Shown: piece after piece, positions 44,449 through 55,584 of the stretch
Numbering within the stretch: the first letter of the stretch is position 1
Layout of the letters: every line of letters begins with the position of its first letter
The notes under the pieces: model-generated
What the model saw: the letters and a program-made list of their open reading frames with translations, nothing else
Databases searched by the model: none
What the model was told of the DNA's origin: nothing
Assembly: GCF_905147365.1 (NCBI RefSeq)
Contig: NC_056420.1
Span: 14,617,501-14,681,500, forward strand
Direction: 5' to 3'
Length of the DNA: 64,000 nt
From: Aricia agestis
Lineage: Eukaryota > Arthropoda > Insecta > Lepidoptera > Lycaenidae
Position numbers and translations under genes: made by a program

Positions 44449-45108
44449 AATACTCTGTACCACAAAGTATTCAGTATTTAATACAGGGAAAAACCGAAAG
44501 CCGTTCTTCACAAAAATGTAACGAAAACAAATAAATTATAATAACATTATGATAGAATTACGTAAAATATAGTCAAAATATACTCAGAAGCCACTTAGCT
44601 CTTATTTCAGCAACACAATACTTTATATTGACCTAAATATCTCCTCTTATAATTCGGCCCCTGTATAAATATTAACTCCCTATACCCCCTCGTAATATCT
44701 CCACATTTAGTCTATTTTCGTCGCTAGTGACTGACAACCATTACTGTGTTTGCGAAACCTAATAGTGCCTGGGGATTCCCCCCTTCCCTCCTCGTCCGCC
44801 ATCTTGGATTAGGCATATTTACTAGTCACTTTCGGGAAAGGAGCGAATTAGGTTTCTCGTTCTCGAAAGTTGTTCGTGTAAATTGTTTAATTCGAAATAC
44901 TCGTTGAATTTGGAAACAAGTGAAAACGAAGTTTCTGTTTTATAAAACTTTCCTGTAATCCATGTTTAATTAGGAGTATTTACTTGTTTATTAGAATTAA
45001 ATTTAAATTTACTTACTTTTAAATTTCTTACAACAAAAAATATTATATAAAGCACACTTTACTATTTGGAGACAATTCCCAAAAATGATTCCATGGTTAT
45101 AGATTTAA

Positions 45109-45562
45109 GGCGGGGATTAATCTCAATCCAAAACGATAACCTTGCACACAACCAAAGACCAAGCGTGTACGCATCGCAATAAGATTCATTTTATCTTAGC
45201 ATAAAACTGTAGTTACTCGGGCGGATCTTCTCTATTTTTCAAGTTTTTTTAAATATCTTTGGAAATAAACATTAAGAAACAAAATTGTTCAGAGGACATT
45301 TTAATATAGATTTACGAAAAATTTATACAAATAAAATATATGATTGTCCTAGTTAATACTTACATTTCGATGAAATAGATTTTTGTCGGAGGTGAGTTTG
45401 TAAATTAATTACAGCCAAAGTATTACGTTTTATTAAAATGTTTATGGTTTAAGGTATTTTGAATATTGTGCTTTATATCTCATATTTGTTAACACTTTGT
45501 TATTATATTGGAACTAGGTAAACCGGGAGTCACGGAATAACAAATTGGGGTTTATCCTCGCC
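45109..45562 (+). mobile_element. TTAA-flanked non-autonomous element, copy 2 (inverted)
   Basis: TTAA flanks at 45105-45108 and 45563-45566. The copy is the reverse complement of 35562-36019, sharing GGGATTAATCTCAATCC at one end and GGGGTTTATCCTCGCC at the other. About 9 kb separates the pair. This copy is inside the futsch intron. Confidence 0.8.
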
Positions 45563-45633
45563 TTAAGTAAAACAATCGTGTATTCATCATTGAACCATAA
45601 CTCCTAGTAAATTATTATTTTAGTAGCTATTCA

Positions 45634-45795
45634 GGCTGTAACGAAATTAGGTTATAATACTTTAGGGTGTGTATGGGTCCCCTATTTAGAATTTGCCGTG
45701 AAAATAGCAGCAAGCTGAAAGAGTAACTTTTCTTTTCATCTTTGCATGGAATAATACACACCCTAAAGTATTATCACTTAGTTTTGTTACACCCC
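45634..45795. mobile_element. MITE with about 36-bp inverted ends
   Basis: The arms share ATAATACTTTAGGGTGTGTA at the inner side and GTAAC(G/A)AAA at the outer side, with a few mismatches. The interior is 80-90 bp and non-coding. No clear duplication; outer bases are GGCTG and CCCC. Confidence 0.65.
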
Positions 45796-46002
45796 GTATA
45801 ATAATAATTATTATATCCCATATTATATTACACTGGATTTAACTTATCATATGCAGACATATGCGTGTGTCAGGTGACAGAAGTGTCAACGTGTGTGGAT
45901 AATACTTTGATGAGTTGAGCCCCGCGGAACTCCACACACATTATACTAACAATATCAGCATAATACGCATGTATAGCATGCATCCATATCCATAATTCCA
46001 TA

Positions 46003-46200
46003 CTAATGTGAAAGTGTGTCTGTCTGTCTGTTACATCTTCAGTCTTCACGCCCAACCCGCTGAACCGATTTTGCTGAAATTTGGCAGGGACATACTTTCC
46101 GCCCTAGTAAAGAGTTACATTACATACAGTCCCGGGAAAGGACTACTACGCGCAATAAACGAATTCTGTTGCAACGGTGTAATTGCGGGTCAACTAGTAA
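46003..46200 (+). repeat. Dispersed repeat, family B
   Basis: CATACTAATGTGAAAGTGTG, TGTCTGTCTGTCTGTTACAT, CCGCTGAACCGATTTTGC, CAGTCCCGGGAAAGGAC and a terminal GCGGGTCAACTAGT. The CTAGT end is preserved. Confidence 0.65.
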
Positions 46201-46648
46201 AAAATCACAGAATCAAGGAGATATACGGTAAAATTATTTATTAAAGGTGATAAAAAGTATCACGCAATATAATTTAATTTCCAATGGAGAATCCTGTGAT
46301 AATAATATGAGCGCGGCGGTAAGTCCTTTCCACTTGTGCTAATCCGACCGCTCCACTTCCATTAATCACGGTGGTAATCCCCCGGCCCTTAAATTTCCAG
46401 CTGTAACACAATGCAGGTGTTAACGTACCTTTATTAATGGTGGAACGGTGTTATTGTGGGTATACCTTCATGGATTATGTCTTTGTTGTAGTAAGTCTCT
46501 CTCTTTAAAATGTAGTGATTAAAAACATCATTAAAGTTGAGTTAAATTCTTAGTTTACGTAAATATCAGTTGACTTAATTTTTAAGAGCCCAAAGGTACA
46601 AGTTGGAAGCCGGCTACATAAAGTTGCAGCATTTCTATGTTCATATTT

Positions 46649-46920
46649 CTATGTATGTGTCGCTAGCTTCGTATCGCTAGCTGCGAAGGGTATTTCATAG
46701 AAACACATACAAACCGACACGTCGTCTGCGGTTGCTTCATGTCGTCGGCTGCCAACCGGCACCTGCCATCCCACTGATGAGCAAAGGCCTAACCCATATC
46801 CTTCCACTCCTTCTTCCATTTCAAACCTCACCGTAGGCCAGTTTGGCTGGTATTTATCGAGATGATCGTGCCATCTTTTTTGAAGTCGGCCCCAGCGGCG
46901 TCGGCCATCTTCTGATACCC
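46649..46920 (-). pseudogene. Possible LINE ORF2 C-terminal relic
   Basis: The minus strand encodes WVSEDGRRRWGRLQKRWHDH, then LDKYQPNWPTV and a Glu-rich stretch ending YGLGLCSSVGWQ. The R-R-x-G-R-x-x-x-RW-x-D-D/H-L pattern is familiar from the C-terminus of insect LINE reverse transcriptases. The fragment is short and isolated, so the call is tentative. Confidence 0.5.
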
Positions 46921-47937
46921 AGTCTACATAAATACTGAATATCATAGTTATTATTATTTGTTTGGTTCTGGGGCTTAGAAAATTCATTGCTTATTATAAT
47001 GATAATATGACACTGATTTCTGTACCTGACAAGGTACCAAACTAAAGGCACTTAACATTTCATCTACTATTCCACCATATTTCATAAAAAACAAAGGTTA
47101 AATCGATGTACGTTGTGTAGCCAGGTTATCTTATATCTTAAACTTAGTATATAGGGGGTTTCGGGGGCGATAAATCAATCTAGCTAGGTAGCTAGGAATC
47201 ATTTTTAGAAAATGTCATTTTATTCGTGTTTTATCGAATACCGAGCAAAGCTCGGTCAAATAGCTAGTACTTATTGAAATTATAAATTTAATATTTAAAG
47301 TATAGCACTAATTTAAAAGTGCAATAAGAAATGCGCCTTCCTTCAAGTTGTTGTACTCTAAGCAGTGACCTATAAACTTGGTGGATACCGCTCGGCGCTC
47401 GGTTTTATTGCTCGCTCGGGCTGGTGTGCTCCGAGCTATGAAACTTGACACCCGAAGCCTTTTGCAGGTTTAGATTTACGCTTAAACTTTACGGCTATTA
47501 TACACGTTATAGTCTGAATTTGCTTTGAACTACTGGGTAATTTAATTATCTTTTTGCTCAATAAAATAATAACTTAGCGAATACATTATTTAGCACACAT
47601 ACATATTTTTCAACATTATATCAATTAAAAAAAGACAAGAAAAATGATGCAAAGGGACTGCTTATTTATGAAAATGGTTACGGCCGCATTTTCGTACCTA
47701 CTCAAATCTCTCAACAAAGATTGTTATTGATGCAGCTGAAACGATGATTCGATAACAACGCTGAAACTTAGAAATATATTTTCAAAATAATGGACGTCTT
47801 ATTTCTAACTTTATTAAAACAGGTTATCAATGATTTAATACAAAACAAGTATAATACTTAACAGTATATCGGCTGTTATCCATAAGACCTGATAAACCCA
47901 ATATTGTTGTCATCACCAACTTCTTCATACCTCGTAC

Positions 47938-48052
47938 CATACCTTAAGGCCGGTAACGCACCTGCAGCCTTCTACTGCTGCGAGTGTCCATGGAGTAGTT
48001 GGTTTTCATCAGTTGACCCGTTTGCTCGTTTGCGCCCTTATTTTATAAAAAC
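47938..48052 (+). mobile_element. LINE/SINE 3' tail 22 bp before a futsch acceptor
   Basis: It contains AAGGCCGGTAACGCACCTGC, GCTGCGAGTGTCCATGG and TTGACCCGTTTGCTCGTTTG, then TTATTTTATAAAAA. This is the + orientation of the 3' domain shared by 16751, 26263, 36398 and 44142. It is a tail-only copy. Only TTTAACTCACATCTGTTTTCAG separates it (in two parts) from the exon at 48075. Confidence 0.75.
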
Positions 48053-48074
48053 TTTAACTCACATCTGTTTTCAG

Positions 48075-48247
48075 GAGAGCGACTGATCCAGTTCGCTTCG
48101 GAGAGCCTGGTGACGGAGATCCTCATCCATCCCCAGATGAACACGCTGATGCAGTGCATGCGCAACCTGCTCAGCTCCTTCACCCGACACAGACACCTCG
48201 TGCACGCCGGCTACACCTGCGCCGGCAACGGCTCCTGGATCATGCAG
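48075..48247 (+). CDS. futsch: futsch/MAP1 internal exon 2 of 4
   Basis: The 173-bp exon is bounded by CTGTTTTCAG and GTAAGG. It begins with two bases completing the Gly split codon from the previous exon and ends in phase 0. It encodes ERLIQFASESLVTEILIHPQ, MNTLMQCMRNLLSSFTRHRH and LVHAGYTCAGNGSWIMQ. This matches the MAP1 block with the pattern V-x-I-NP, a helix, H-K-x-L-V-x-x-G and G-x-x-I-x-Q. In vertebrate MAP1B it lies between the RSWD block and the G-S/T-FS block, and the order is the same here. GC-rich third positions contrast with the introns. Confidence 0.92.
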
Positions 48248-48735
48248 GTAAGGTGGTGATGATGACAGAGCAGGTGATGTAGTGGATAAGATAATGTGTA
48301 ACAGATCAACAGATGAAACTGCAAAGGAAAGGTGCAATGTTCGACTTTAAAATCTATTTGGTGCAGCGAGTAGTTAGCGAGAAGGGTGCGCGCTAATGGT
48401 AGATCAGCCATATTATGACAGGTCGAAAGTTGTTGGTAGATATTACACACGTGCTCCGAAATTACCCTCTCCGGTTTCATCAAGAGATCTTAAAATTGCA
48501 AGGCGTTGCTATACAGTACAGAGTTAGGCTAGATAGCGGTATAATATGAACGTTTAGAAACATAAAATGTAGGGTCGTAATAAAACCTGTATGCGTTCAA
48601 TTGCAATATCGAGTTGGGTATAATACGCTCGATGAGGGTTCAAATGAGAATAAACGCTCTACGAGTGATATAAAAATACCACGTCTATTTATAATGAAGT
48701 ATAAATACAGACCGCAGCGCAGGAGTTATTTTCGT
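48248..48735. other. futsch intron start: nothing recognised
   Basis: Immediately after the exon at 48075. No repeat family was recognised up to 48735. AT-rich with short open frames only. Confidence 0.4.
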
Positions 48736-48888
48736 CTACGTCCGTAGCACGTACGCTACGCTCGTAGCACGTAGACGCCGTAGCACATAAACTCTTCACG
48801 TAGCACGTAACAGCTACACGTAGAAGTTGAAGTGCTACGACGTAGAGCACGTAGCTACACGTAGCATATACGTAGAGGTTCGTAGCAG
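48736..48888. repeat. Degenerate CGTAGCACGT array
   Basis: About 150 bases are built from CGTAGCACG, ACGTAGC and CTACACGTAG in both orientations (at least a dozen occurrences). The unit is nearly self-complementary, so the array is both tandem and inverted. It is not a simple microsatellite of fixed period. Confidence 0.75.
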
Positions 48889-48916
48889 TCGAATATATTA
48901 ATATTATGACGTACAT

Positions 48917-49080
48917 GATCAGTTTTTCATCAATCTGATCCATCAGTCTGGTAAATATTGACGGAAAACTGATCGTGTAACCCACGGATCGATGGACTGA
49001 TCATTTGTTAATATGTACTTTTTATAACCATCAGTATTCCGTCAATCAGATTGATGGATCAGATTGATGAAAAACTGATC
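48917..49080. mobile_element. Foldback element with long inverted ends
   Basis: GATCAGTTTTTCATCAATCT at the left and its complement at the right form arms of at least 34 bp. Diverged inner sequence (TTGACGGAA and its complement) extends the pairing toward 50-60 bp. ACTGATCGT(G/A)TAACC occurs inside at about 48968 and at the right edge near 49074. No duplication was defined. Confidence 0.65.
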
Positions 49081-49101
49081 GTATAACCTACGTCTAAGGA
49101 A

Positions 49102-49290
49102 TACTAGCTGACCCAGCAAACGTTGTTTTGCCATATAAATTATTTCTTGTTTCAATATAAAAAGTAGATAAAAACCTATTCTTAGGCCTAACCAATTTAC
49201 ATGTGCAAATTGTCATTAAAATCAGTTGAGCCGTTTTGGAGGACTTCGCGCACAATTACTGTGACACGAGAATTTTTAAATATTAGATTT
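49102..49290 (-). repeat. CTAGT-type dispersed repeat
   Basis: On the + strand it starts ACTAGCTGACCCAGCAAACG, a phrase common in arthropod genomes, with CCATATAAATTATTTCTTG and TCAGTTGAGCCGTTTTGGAGG following. So the minus strand ends in CTAGT. It belongs with the other CTAGT-ending repeats by its terminus only. Confidence 0.6.
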
Positions 49291-49430
49291 GGAACATTTT
49301 ATGCTACGATGAAAACCGTAACCGGTGGCAAAACAAGTAATAATCAATTTTAAGTTTCGGTTTGGCGAACCCAGGTCGCAGCACCGTTGCGCACGTTCCC
49401 TGTAGGAAATTAGCGTTTTCTGCGTTAAAA

Positions 49431-49489
49431 ACATAATCAAAAACAGTGTTCTACAAACCTTACTTGTATAACACTGTTTTTGATTATGT
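49431..49489. repeat. Perfect 20-bp hairpin
   Basis: ACATAATCAAAAACAGTGTT (49431-49450) pairs exactly with 49470-49489 across a 19-base loop. Intronic. Confidence 0.85.
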
Positions 49490-49694
49490 GTTTATTTAAA
49501 TACTAACACACTTTCACATAACTTAGTATTTTTCACTCATTAAAATGCACTTTTTCATCTACCGTCATATAGTTAGCGTAATATGCTTCATATTTTCTCG
49601 GAAAACGACGTTGAAAAATCTTTAGAAATAATTCAAGTAAGCAAAATGTTATTGAAATATGAAAAGGTAGTGCAAAGTATTTTATAATGTGAAA

Positions 49695-49751
49695 GTTGTT
49701 TTACTCGGAAAATTGCAGTATGTGAAATTGCAATTTTCCGAGTAAAACAAC
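49695..49751. repeat. Perfect 23-bp hairpin
   Basis: Arms 49695-49717 and 49729-49751 (GTTGTTTTACTCGGAAAATT plus GCA, and complement) enclose an 11-base loop. It is 205 bp from another perfect hairpin in the same intron. The two arm sequences differ. Confidence 0.85.
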
Positions 49752-50113
49752 AATGAACGAGAGCTTAAAAACGACGTTAAAATCCTTTCTACTTTATTAA
49801 GCGAACGTTGCTTTTCTGACGTTATTGTAAAACAAAATATTATGTTAAAAATAGTTGCGGTTTTCAGTACAGTTCGTGCTGTTTACAACTGATTAAAATA
49901 TGTTACGGCAAAATGGCAAAACTTATATTATATTAGTTTTAGACTAGAAAATTAGATGTAGTAGGAGCAATTTTTCTGTTATTTGGCACAGATAAGAAGT
50001 AGACCACGTGAAGGGTCATAGGTTATTTTTTGTGGACTAATTTGTCTGTGAAATATCTAATTTACGCAGGTGAAGCTTCGCGGAACGTTATATTTCGCGT
50101 GGTCACGACATGA

Positions 50114-50452
50114 CGCGTAAACGGCTGGACCCATTTCGCTGAAATTTGATATTAAGATACTTTGAGGCCCGAAAAAAACATAGGATACATTTTGTCCCGG
50201 AAAAATGTACGGTTACTGCACAACATACTTTTATGATTTGCGCGTAAACTATTCAATCTATTTTGATGGAATTTGGTATGGAGATACTTTGAGTCTCGGG
50301 AAAGGACAAGGAATACTAATTTTGTCCCGGAAAAATGTGCGGTTCCCACACAATATACTTTTCTGATTTGCGCGTAAACAACTCAATCGATGTACGGGAA
50401 TAACTATAAACTAAAGTCCATGCGGACGAAGTCGCGGGCAACAGCTAGTATA
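50114..50452 (+). repeat. Family B repeat with internal tandem duplication
   Basis: Two diverged units of about 125 bp follow each other (GCGTAAACGGCTGG... and GCGCGTAAACTATTC...). Each has GATACTTTGAG, TTTTGTCCCGGAAAAATGT and ATACTTTTMTGATTTGCGCG, where M is A or C, followed by the start of a third. It ends TGCGGACGAAGTCGCGGGCA ACAGCTAGT. It shows unit-level expansion inside the family. Confidence 0.7.
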
Positions 50453-50475
50453 TACTAAAAACAAAATAAAATTAA

Positions 50476-50690
50476 TATTTAAGGGGGGCTCCCTTAAATA
50501 TTAATTTTATTTTGTTTTTAGTATTTGTTATTATAGTGGCAACAGATATACACAATCTGTGAAAATTTCAAAATCTGAATTCTGATTTTTTTTTACTGTA
50601 GCGGTTCTTGAGTTACAGCCTGGAGACAGACGGACAGACATCGAAGTCTCAGTAATAGGGCCCCGTTTTTACCCTTTGGGTACGAATCCC
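50476..50690 (+). repeat. Partial repeat of the GGGTTCCG family
   Basis: It contains GGGGGGCTCCCTTAAATATT, GCGGTTCTTGAGTTACAGCC and TAATAGGGCCCCGTTTTTAC, ending GGGTACGAATCCCTAG. It matches the right half of 21344-21759. AAATATTAATTTTATTTTG and its complement at 50458-50516 form an inverted pair around the start. Confidence 0.6.
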
Positions 50691-51368
50691 TAGAAAGACT
50701 ACTACATGTTGATCGCAACTTCGTTTATCACGCGGGATTCGTAAATTATTGATCCTTTGCCAGGACTCATAGTATTTCCATACCAAAGATATAAATCTGT
50801 TTAGCGGTTTAAGCGTCAATAGGTTGGCGGCAAGGAAACAGATAGAAAGACATACTTTTTCACTGTTTTAATTAAAACAGTATCATTATTTTATCATTAT
50901 CGTCACTGTAATTGGCAATTTTAATCAAAAAATCCTGTGAAGCTTGAAAACTGAAATTCATTATGCAACACTTTTAAAACAGTCGCTTTTAAATTTCCAG
51001 CTGGAAATGCTGTAAATGAGCACAGAACGCGTCAGGTTTTTTTCATCAGCGATATTTGCACAAACGCCGAAGTTTAGTTTTCAGCCGGCGTTTTAGTAAA
51101 ATTCCGCACAAAACTTTTATTTTTGCCTCAATGTTCAGTACGAGAGCATTTACGGAGAGATTAGGAACTTTTTTACTTTACACTTTTGGACAGAATTATT
51201 ACGCTAGATCTATACATTTTGCAGATAAGATATATCTTAATAAACTTCTATTCTGCGCAACAAAAGTATGAATATCTAGTTCTACATTTACAATTATAGC
51301 CTAGTTAGTAGTCGCATCTTGTACCATCAGAAAAATTGATTATATTATACACATGACGGACTTACGAC

Positions 51369-51726
51369 GGGTCCACATCTCCACGTCACGACGTCGTCAA
51401 CGTTTAACGGTGCGGTAACGTGGCACGGTACGTTGACGTGACGAGGCGGTGACGTGCAAATTTACGTTAACGTAACGTCACGATATAGCAACATTGTACG
51501 TGGCCATGCCTTGTAAAACTGCTACATTCTTCACTACTGATCTGGATTTGGATCGCACAATACGTATTCTGCTTTTGCTATTGTTAAAAACGGAGAAAGA
51601 GAAGAAAAAAGACGCGCATTTTTACGTTACGTTGGCGTAAATTAGCACGTCACGTCAACGTACCGTGCCACGTTACCGCACCGTTCCACGTTGACGACGT
51701 TGTGACGTGGAGATGTGGACAGGCCC
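51369..51726. mobile_element. MITE with about 100-bp inverted ends rich in ACGT
   Basis: The arms pair over about 100 bp: TCCACATCTCCACGTCAC, ACGTCGTCAACG, GGTGCGGTAACGTGGCACGG and TACGTTGACGTGACG occur on both sides in opposite orientation. The spacer is about 140 bp and non-coding. TTACG lies at both outer sides (51362-51366 and 51727-51731) and could be part of the target duplication, but the left edge has three extra bases, so this is unsure. Confidence 0.75.
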
Positions 51727-51731
51727 TTACG

Positions 51732-53104
51732 CAATTAGGTTGCATTACGTCAAGTCAACGTTGGTCGAGATTTGTTAGTTTGGCTTGACATAACTCGTCG
51801 AAATAGCGTAGACGTCTGTCATCTGCCTATGACAGTACATAATCTTCTTTGATAGTACATAAAAACAAGGTAAGTAATTACTAAAATAAATTAGTGTTAG
51901 ATTAGAGCTTAGTCTAAAGGGGTGAAGGCTTTTGAATGAAGCCTGTGTAATTTCCGGTTCCGGTGCGACGATTGAAACTGACGGAAATGAACGAATAGTG
52001 ACGACTGTCGCTTCGGGGCTGCTGACGTCATTATACGCCTAAATAAAGAAGGAAAGTAGGACGTGTTTGTACAGGTAATCAATATTATGGTGATTACGAT
52101 GACCCTACAGTTTAGTCTCGATCTGTTTAAGGCTTAGGATATCTAGGTTGCTTCTATATAGTAAGATTCTAGGCACAGAACATACTTTAGCGCGTACGAA
52201 GTCGCGAGTAATTCTTAGTATACAATTAGCTCATGATAATATTGCAAGCAGACTTTAAACGATACATTCTGAGGTTTTTGTCCTGTGATTACGAAGAACG
52301 TTATAATAGTAGATGATCCAATATTAACTTCAAACCATATTAATTCTAATAAATCATAATAATCTAACTAATTAAATTAATAGTAATCTGCTACACAATG
52401 AACACAATGTACAAAATATATTGTGCACAGCTGTCTTATGTATCTAAGCTATAAAGATTCGAATTTAGAAGTAAAAATATTAAGGTGTAATTCAAGAAGA
52501 CAGTAGTAATGTAAGTGTGTCAGTATCGATTTTCGCCGGGAAGCCTCACTAGCACTAGCACGCTTCCTCACAACCACGACCTTGCCATTACTTCGTTAAG
52601 AAATTCCGACCAAATTGTACATAAGTCATAAGTTTTTACGCTCGAATGCCTGAATTTACGATGGCCGCGTGGTAAAATTATTCAACAGCGGATTAAAAGT
52701 TAGTACTTAAATAATATGGTCTGTTTCTCTTGCGTTTGAAGAATTTATTTGCCAAAGGAAGACAGCATTCTTGTAAAAATATTTTCCTATATTCAAGATG
52801 TTACTTGAAACTTCGTTGCGCGGCAATACGGTTATCGCGTACTCGCTCGCGTACGCGCTGGAATAAAACTATCCTAAGGGCGTTTGTGTACTACGCGGAA
52901 TTTTACCGTCCGGCGTTCATAACTTTCACGTTTGCCATATAAATAAGGTAGGAAAAGTGCCCAAACGTAACGTAAAACGTGCCTAAGTATGTGTTTTTCC
53001 GGGGCTGTCCATACCTCATCCATGTTAGTTTAGCGGTTAGCGGGAGGTAACAGATAGATTTTTTTATGTAATGTAAGTATTAATAAGTAAGATTAAGGGG
53101 ATTA
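51732..53104. other. futsch intron: nothing recognised
   Basis: No repeat or coding block was recognised with confidence apart from short AT-rich stretches. Confidence 0.4.
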
Positions 53105-53269
53105 AGGCTGCGTTTCCACAGGAGCTGTGCTATGCTGCGTTGCGACGAGTGTGTTTTAAAAAACCAATAGAAACGCTTTATTTGCCTGACCTCGTTCAGC
53201 GCAACGATTCTATTGGTTGTTGTAAACCTCGCAACGCAGCTTAGCTCATCTCCGATGGAAACGCAGCCT
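53105..53269. mobile_element. MITE with about 40-bp inverted ends
   Basis: AGGCTGCGTTTCCAC at the left and its near complement at the right start arms that continue through GCTGCGTTGCG. CCAATAGAA and its complement TTCTATTGG form an inner pair. This is a recognisable lepidopteran MITE type. No exact duplication was resolved. Confidence 0.75.
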
Positions 53270-53908
53270 CATGTGTGTAAACGCAGTAAAATGTAGCTTG
53301 CTGCATATTGGTCATATACATATCTACCATATAATGTATTTATCCATAATTTCATACACTACAATATTATCCTAATACATTATGCGCGGGGCTCCGGACT
53401 GCAAATTGAAAGGATCCCAGCGGACGCTCGAGTATTCAGCAATTTGGTTTGTTAGAGCCGGCAGTAACATTCGTATAAATATTAAATACTACCGACTGCC
53501 GCGGCTTCGCATCACATGGAAATCCTGTTTTTCTTGTATTTGGAGTATTTTTTCATTTGAAAGTAGGAAGTCTTCGGGCAAGAGAATACGGATAAATTTC
53601 GCTTGACTAAGACAACAAAGATTTTCACACAGCGCAGTTAAGTCACGCTTACGCATACTCAAATGTAAATATTATTATGATTACTTAGATGTAGTTAAAA
53701 TTCTGATGGTATAGTAAACATATTGTTCTATCACATAATATAATATAATGTTTTGAAACTTATCGAATTAGGTTCATATCGTACATTTGAAATTATTTCG
53801 TGCTATCTAGTCAAGATAAAGACGAAAGGTGGACTAACTCTGATGCTAAAATACCTTCTCTTTCCTACTCTTACACACATACAAAAGTAACCCTTCTTCC
53901 TCTTCCAG

Positions 53909-54131
53909 GACGGCACATTTTCCCTTGCTGACTTCGTGGACGCTTACCAAGAGAATGAGGTCCAGCGCGTGATCCGCGCTTACGACAACTCCATATCCAT
54001 CGACATCCACTGCGCCGGCGTCGGCGAGTGGGCGCGCCTGCCGCACCTGCCGCTCGCCAAGCACTGCACCATCAGAGTCAACCCCACTGACGTCATCGAC
54101 CCAGCCTCGCAGGCTGTCAAGGATTTTGTCT
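53909..54131 (+). CDS. futsch: futsch/MAP1 internal exon 3 of 4
   Basis: The 223-bp exon has acceptor CTTCCTCTTCCAG and donor GTGAGT, starts in phase 0 and ends one base into a codon. It encodes DGTFSLADFVDAYQENEVQR, VIRAYDNSISIDIHCAGVGE, WARLPHLPLAKHCTIRVNPT and DVIDPASQAVKDFV. It matches the MAP1 segment with G-S/T-FS, a short acidic helix, L-x-x-x-C-x-x-x-G-x-W and an I-x-x-NP/NS block. The join with the previous exon gives ...GSWIMQ-DGTFSLADF..., as in MAP1. High GC and strong codon bias distinguish it from the intron. Confidence 0.93.
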
Positions 54132-55584
54132 GTGAGTTCCTTTTATGAATTTGGGTGTGTTCCGAAATTCTGACAGTGTGTCGGGGTGAATTGACGGGAT
54201 TTGAGTGGCTAATGAGATGAATGATGGTAATGATCGGTATACTGTTTAGAGTTTAGGAATATACGTCATCAACAAAATGCCAATTACGCATCCGTAGCGA
54301 TTGAATAGATTATGAGCACGTATAAAGATATAAAGCGATCGAGTTGATTACTTACTTTCTTCTTTATCTGAATGGACTTACAATATACTCTTTTCTTAGT
54401 TTCCATCAAAATCAGCGGTCAGAAAACTTTTGATCGGCAATTACCTTATTAAACTACAAATAAACTAAAGGCTTAAGGCGGACTTGACCATATTGACGGA
54501 AAATAGCACTTTCTACTTAAGTTTACTTTGATTAATCAAAGTAAACCAGAATTCAGACTTTATTTCCCACTACAGTGTCAAGTTTTAATCGCGCGCTAAC
54601 TCGGAACAGCTAATGGATAACAAATCCCGTAATCCTTGTTTATCGTCTGCGGCTCTCCAGCACAGAGTTCCACTGCAGATAATTGAAATCTATTTCCAGA
54701 GGATTTTATTGCTACCTACTTGAGTTTTACACTTTGTCGATACGACATCGAATTGGTCAGGGAGATGGTCGTATAATACTACATACGTACAAGTTGTGTA
54801 AAACAATAGTTAGTAGTGAATTTACAGCACAATGTCTAAATTTATAAGGTAGAGGAAATTCGGCCAAGGAGCATAATATTATATTTAACTCTATTAAAAA
54901 AAAAGTCATTATGAAAATAAAATTTGATTATTATTTTATGACCTTACATACAATTATACATAATTATATTATCAATTAATAATATAAGATTGTTTTGACA
55001 CTAGTCAGCAGTCTATTTTATATAATATTACGCCATTTTATTGAAAGCCTATAAATTCACAAAAAAAATTACAAACAGGTATAGTTTTGTGAATATTACC
55101 GTAAACAAAGTTATTTTAATATTCACAAATATTCAAAGCTTCGCAATTCAAAGCAATTTAATAATACTTCGATGAATAAACACTATATAAAATCCATTAT
55201 TGGAAAATCTACATATTTCAGCGTTCGGTGTTGAAAAGCGATTCTGACGCTTATATTGCAACTTGATATTCAACATTATGAATAGTTCTGACTTCGACAG
55301 CTCTGTTCGAATGTCCCTGGGCGCCATTTTGAAATGTGACGTTTATCTAGATTCTAGAGTTTTCCATTCGCATCTTAGTTAAAACTCTTTTATTGTGCTA
55401 CTAAAACAAACTATTTATTTTCTTATTTCCTCAAACGTATTTATAAATAAATACAAATGCGATCTTATATTTCTTCACTTCATTCTTCGATTTAATTAAC
55501 CAGACAGCGACTCATATAATAATAATCGAACTTCACTTGGTAAGTTCGTTTGATCATTTATAAATATACTAATTATATATTATT
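54132..55584. other. futsch intron: nothing but a palindrome recognised
   Basis: AT-rich. A perfect palindrome lies at 54521-54546. No coding block. Confidence 0.4.
54521..54546. repeat. Perfect 26-bp palindrome
   Basis: GTTTACTTTGATT is followed directly by its complement with no loop. It is the second loop-free palindrome in the window after 959-992. Confidence 0.85.
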
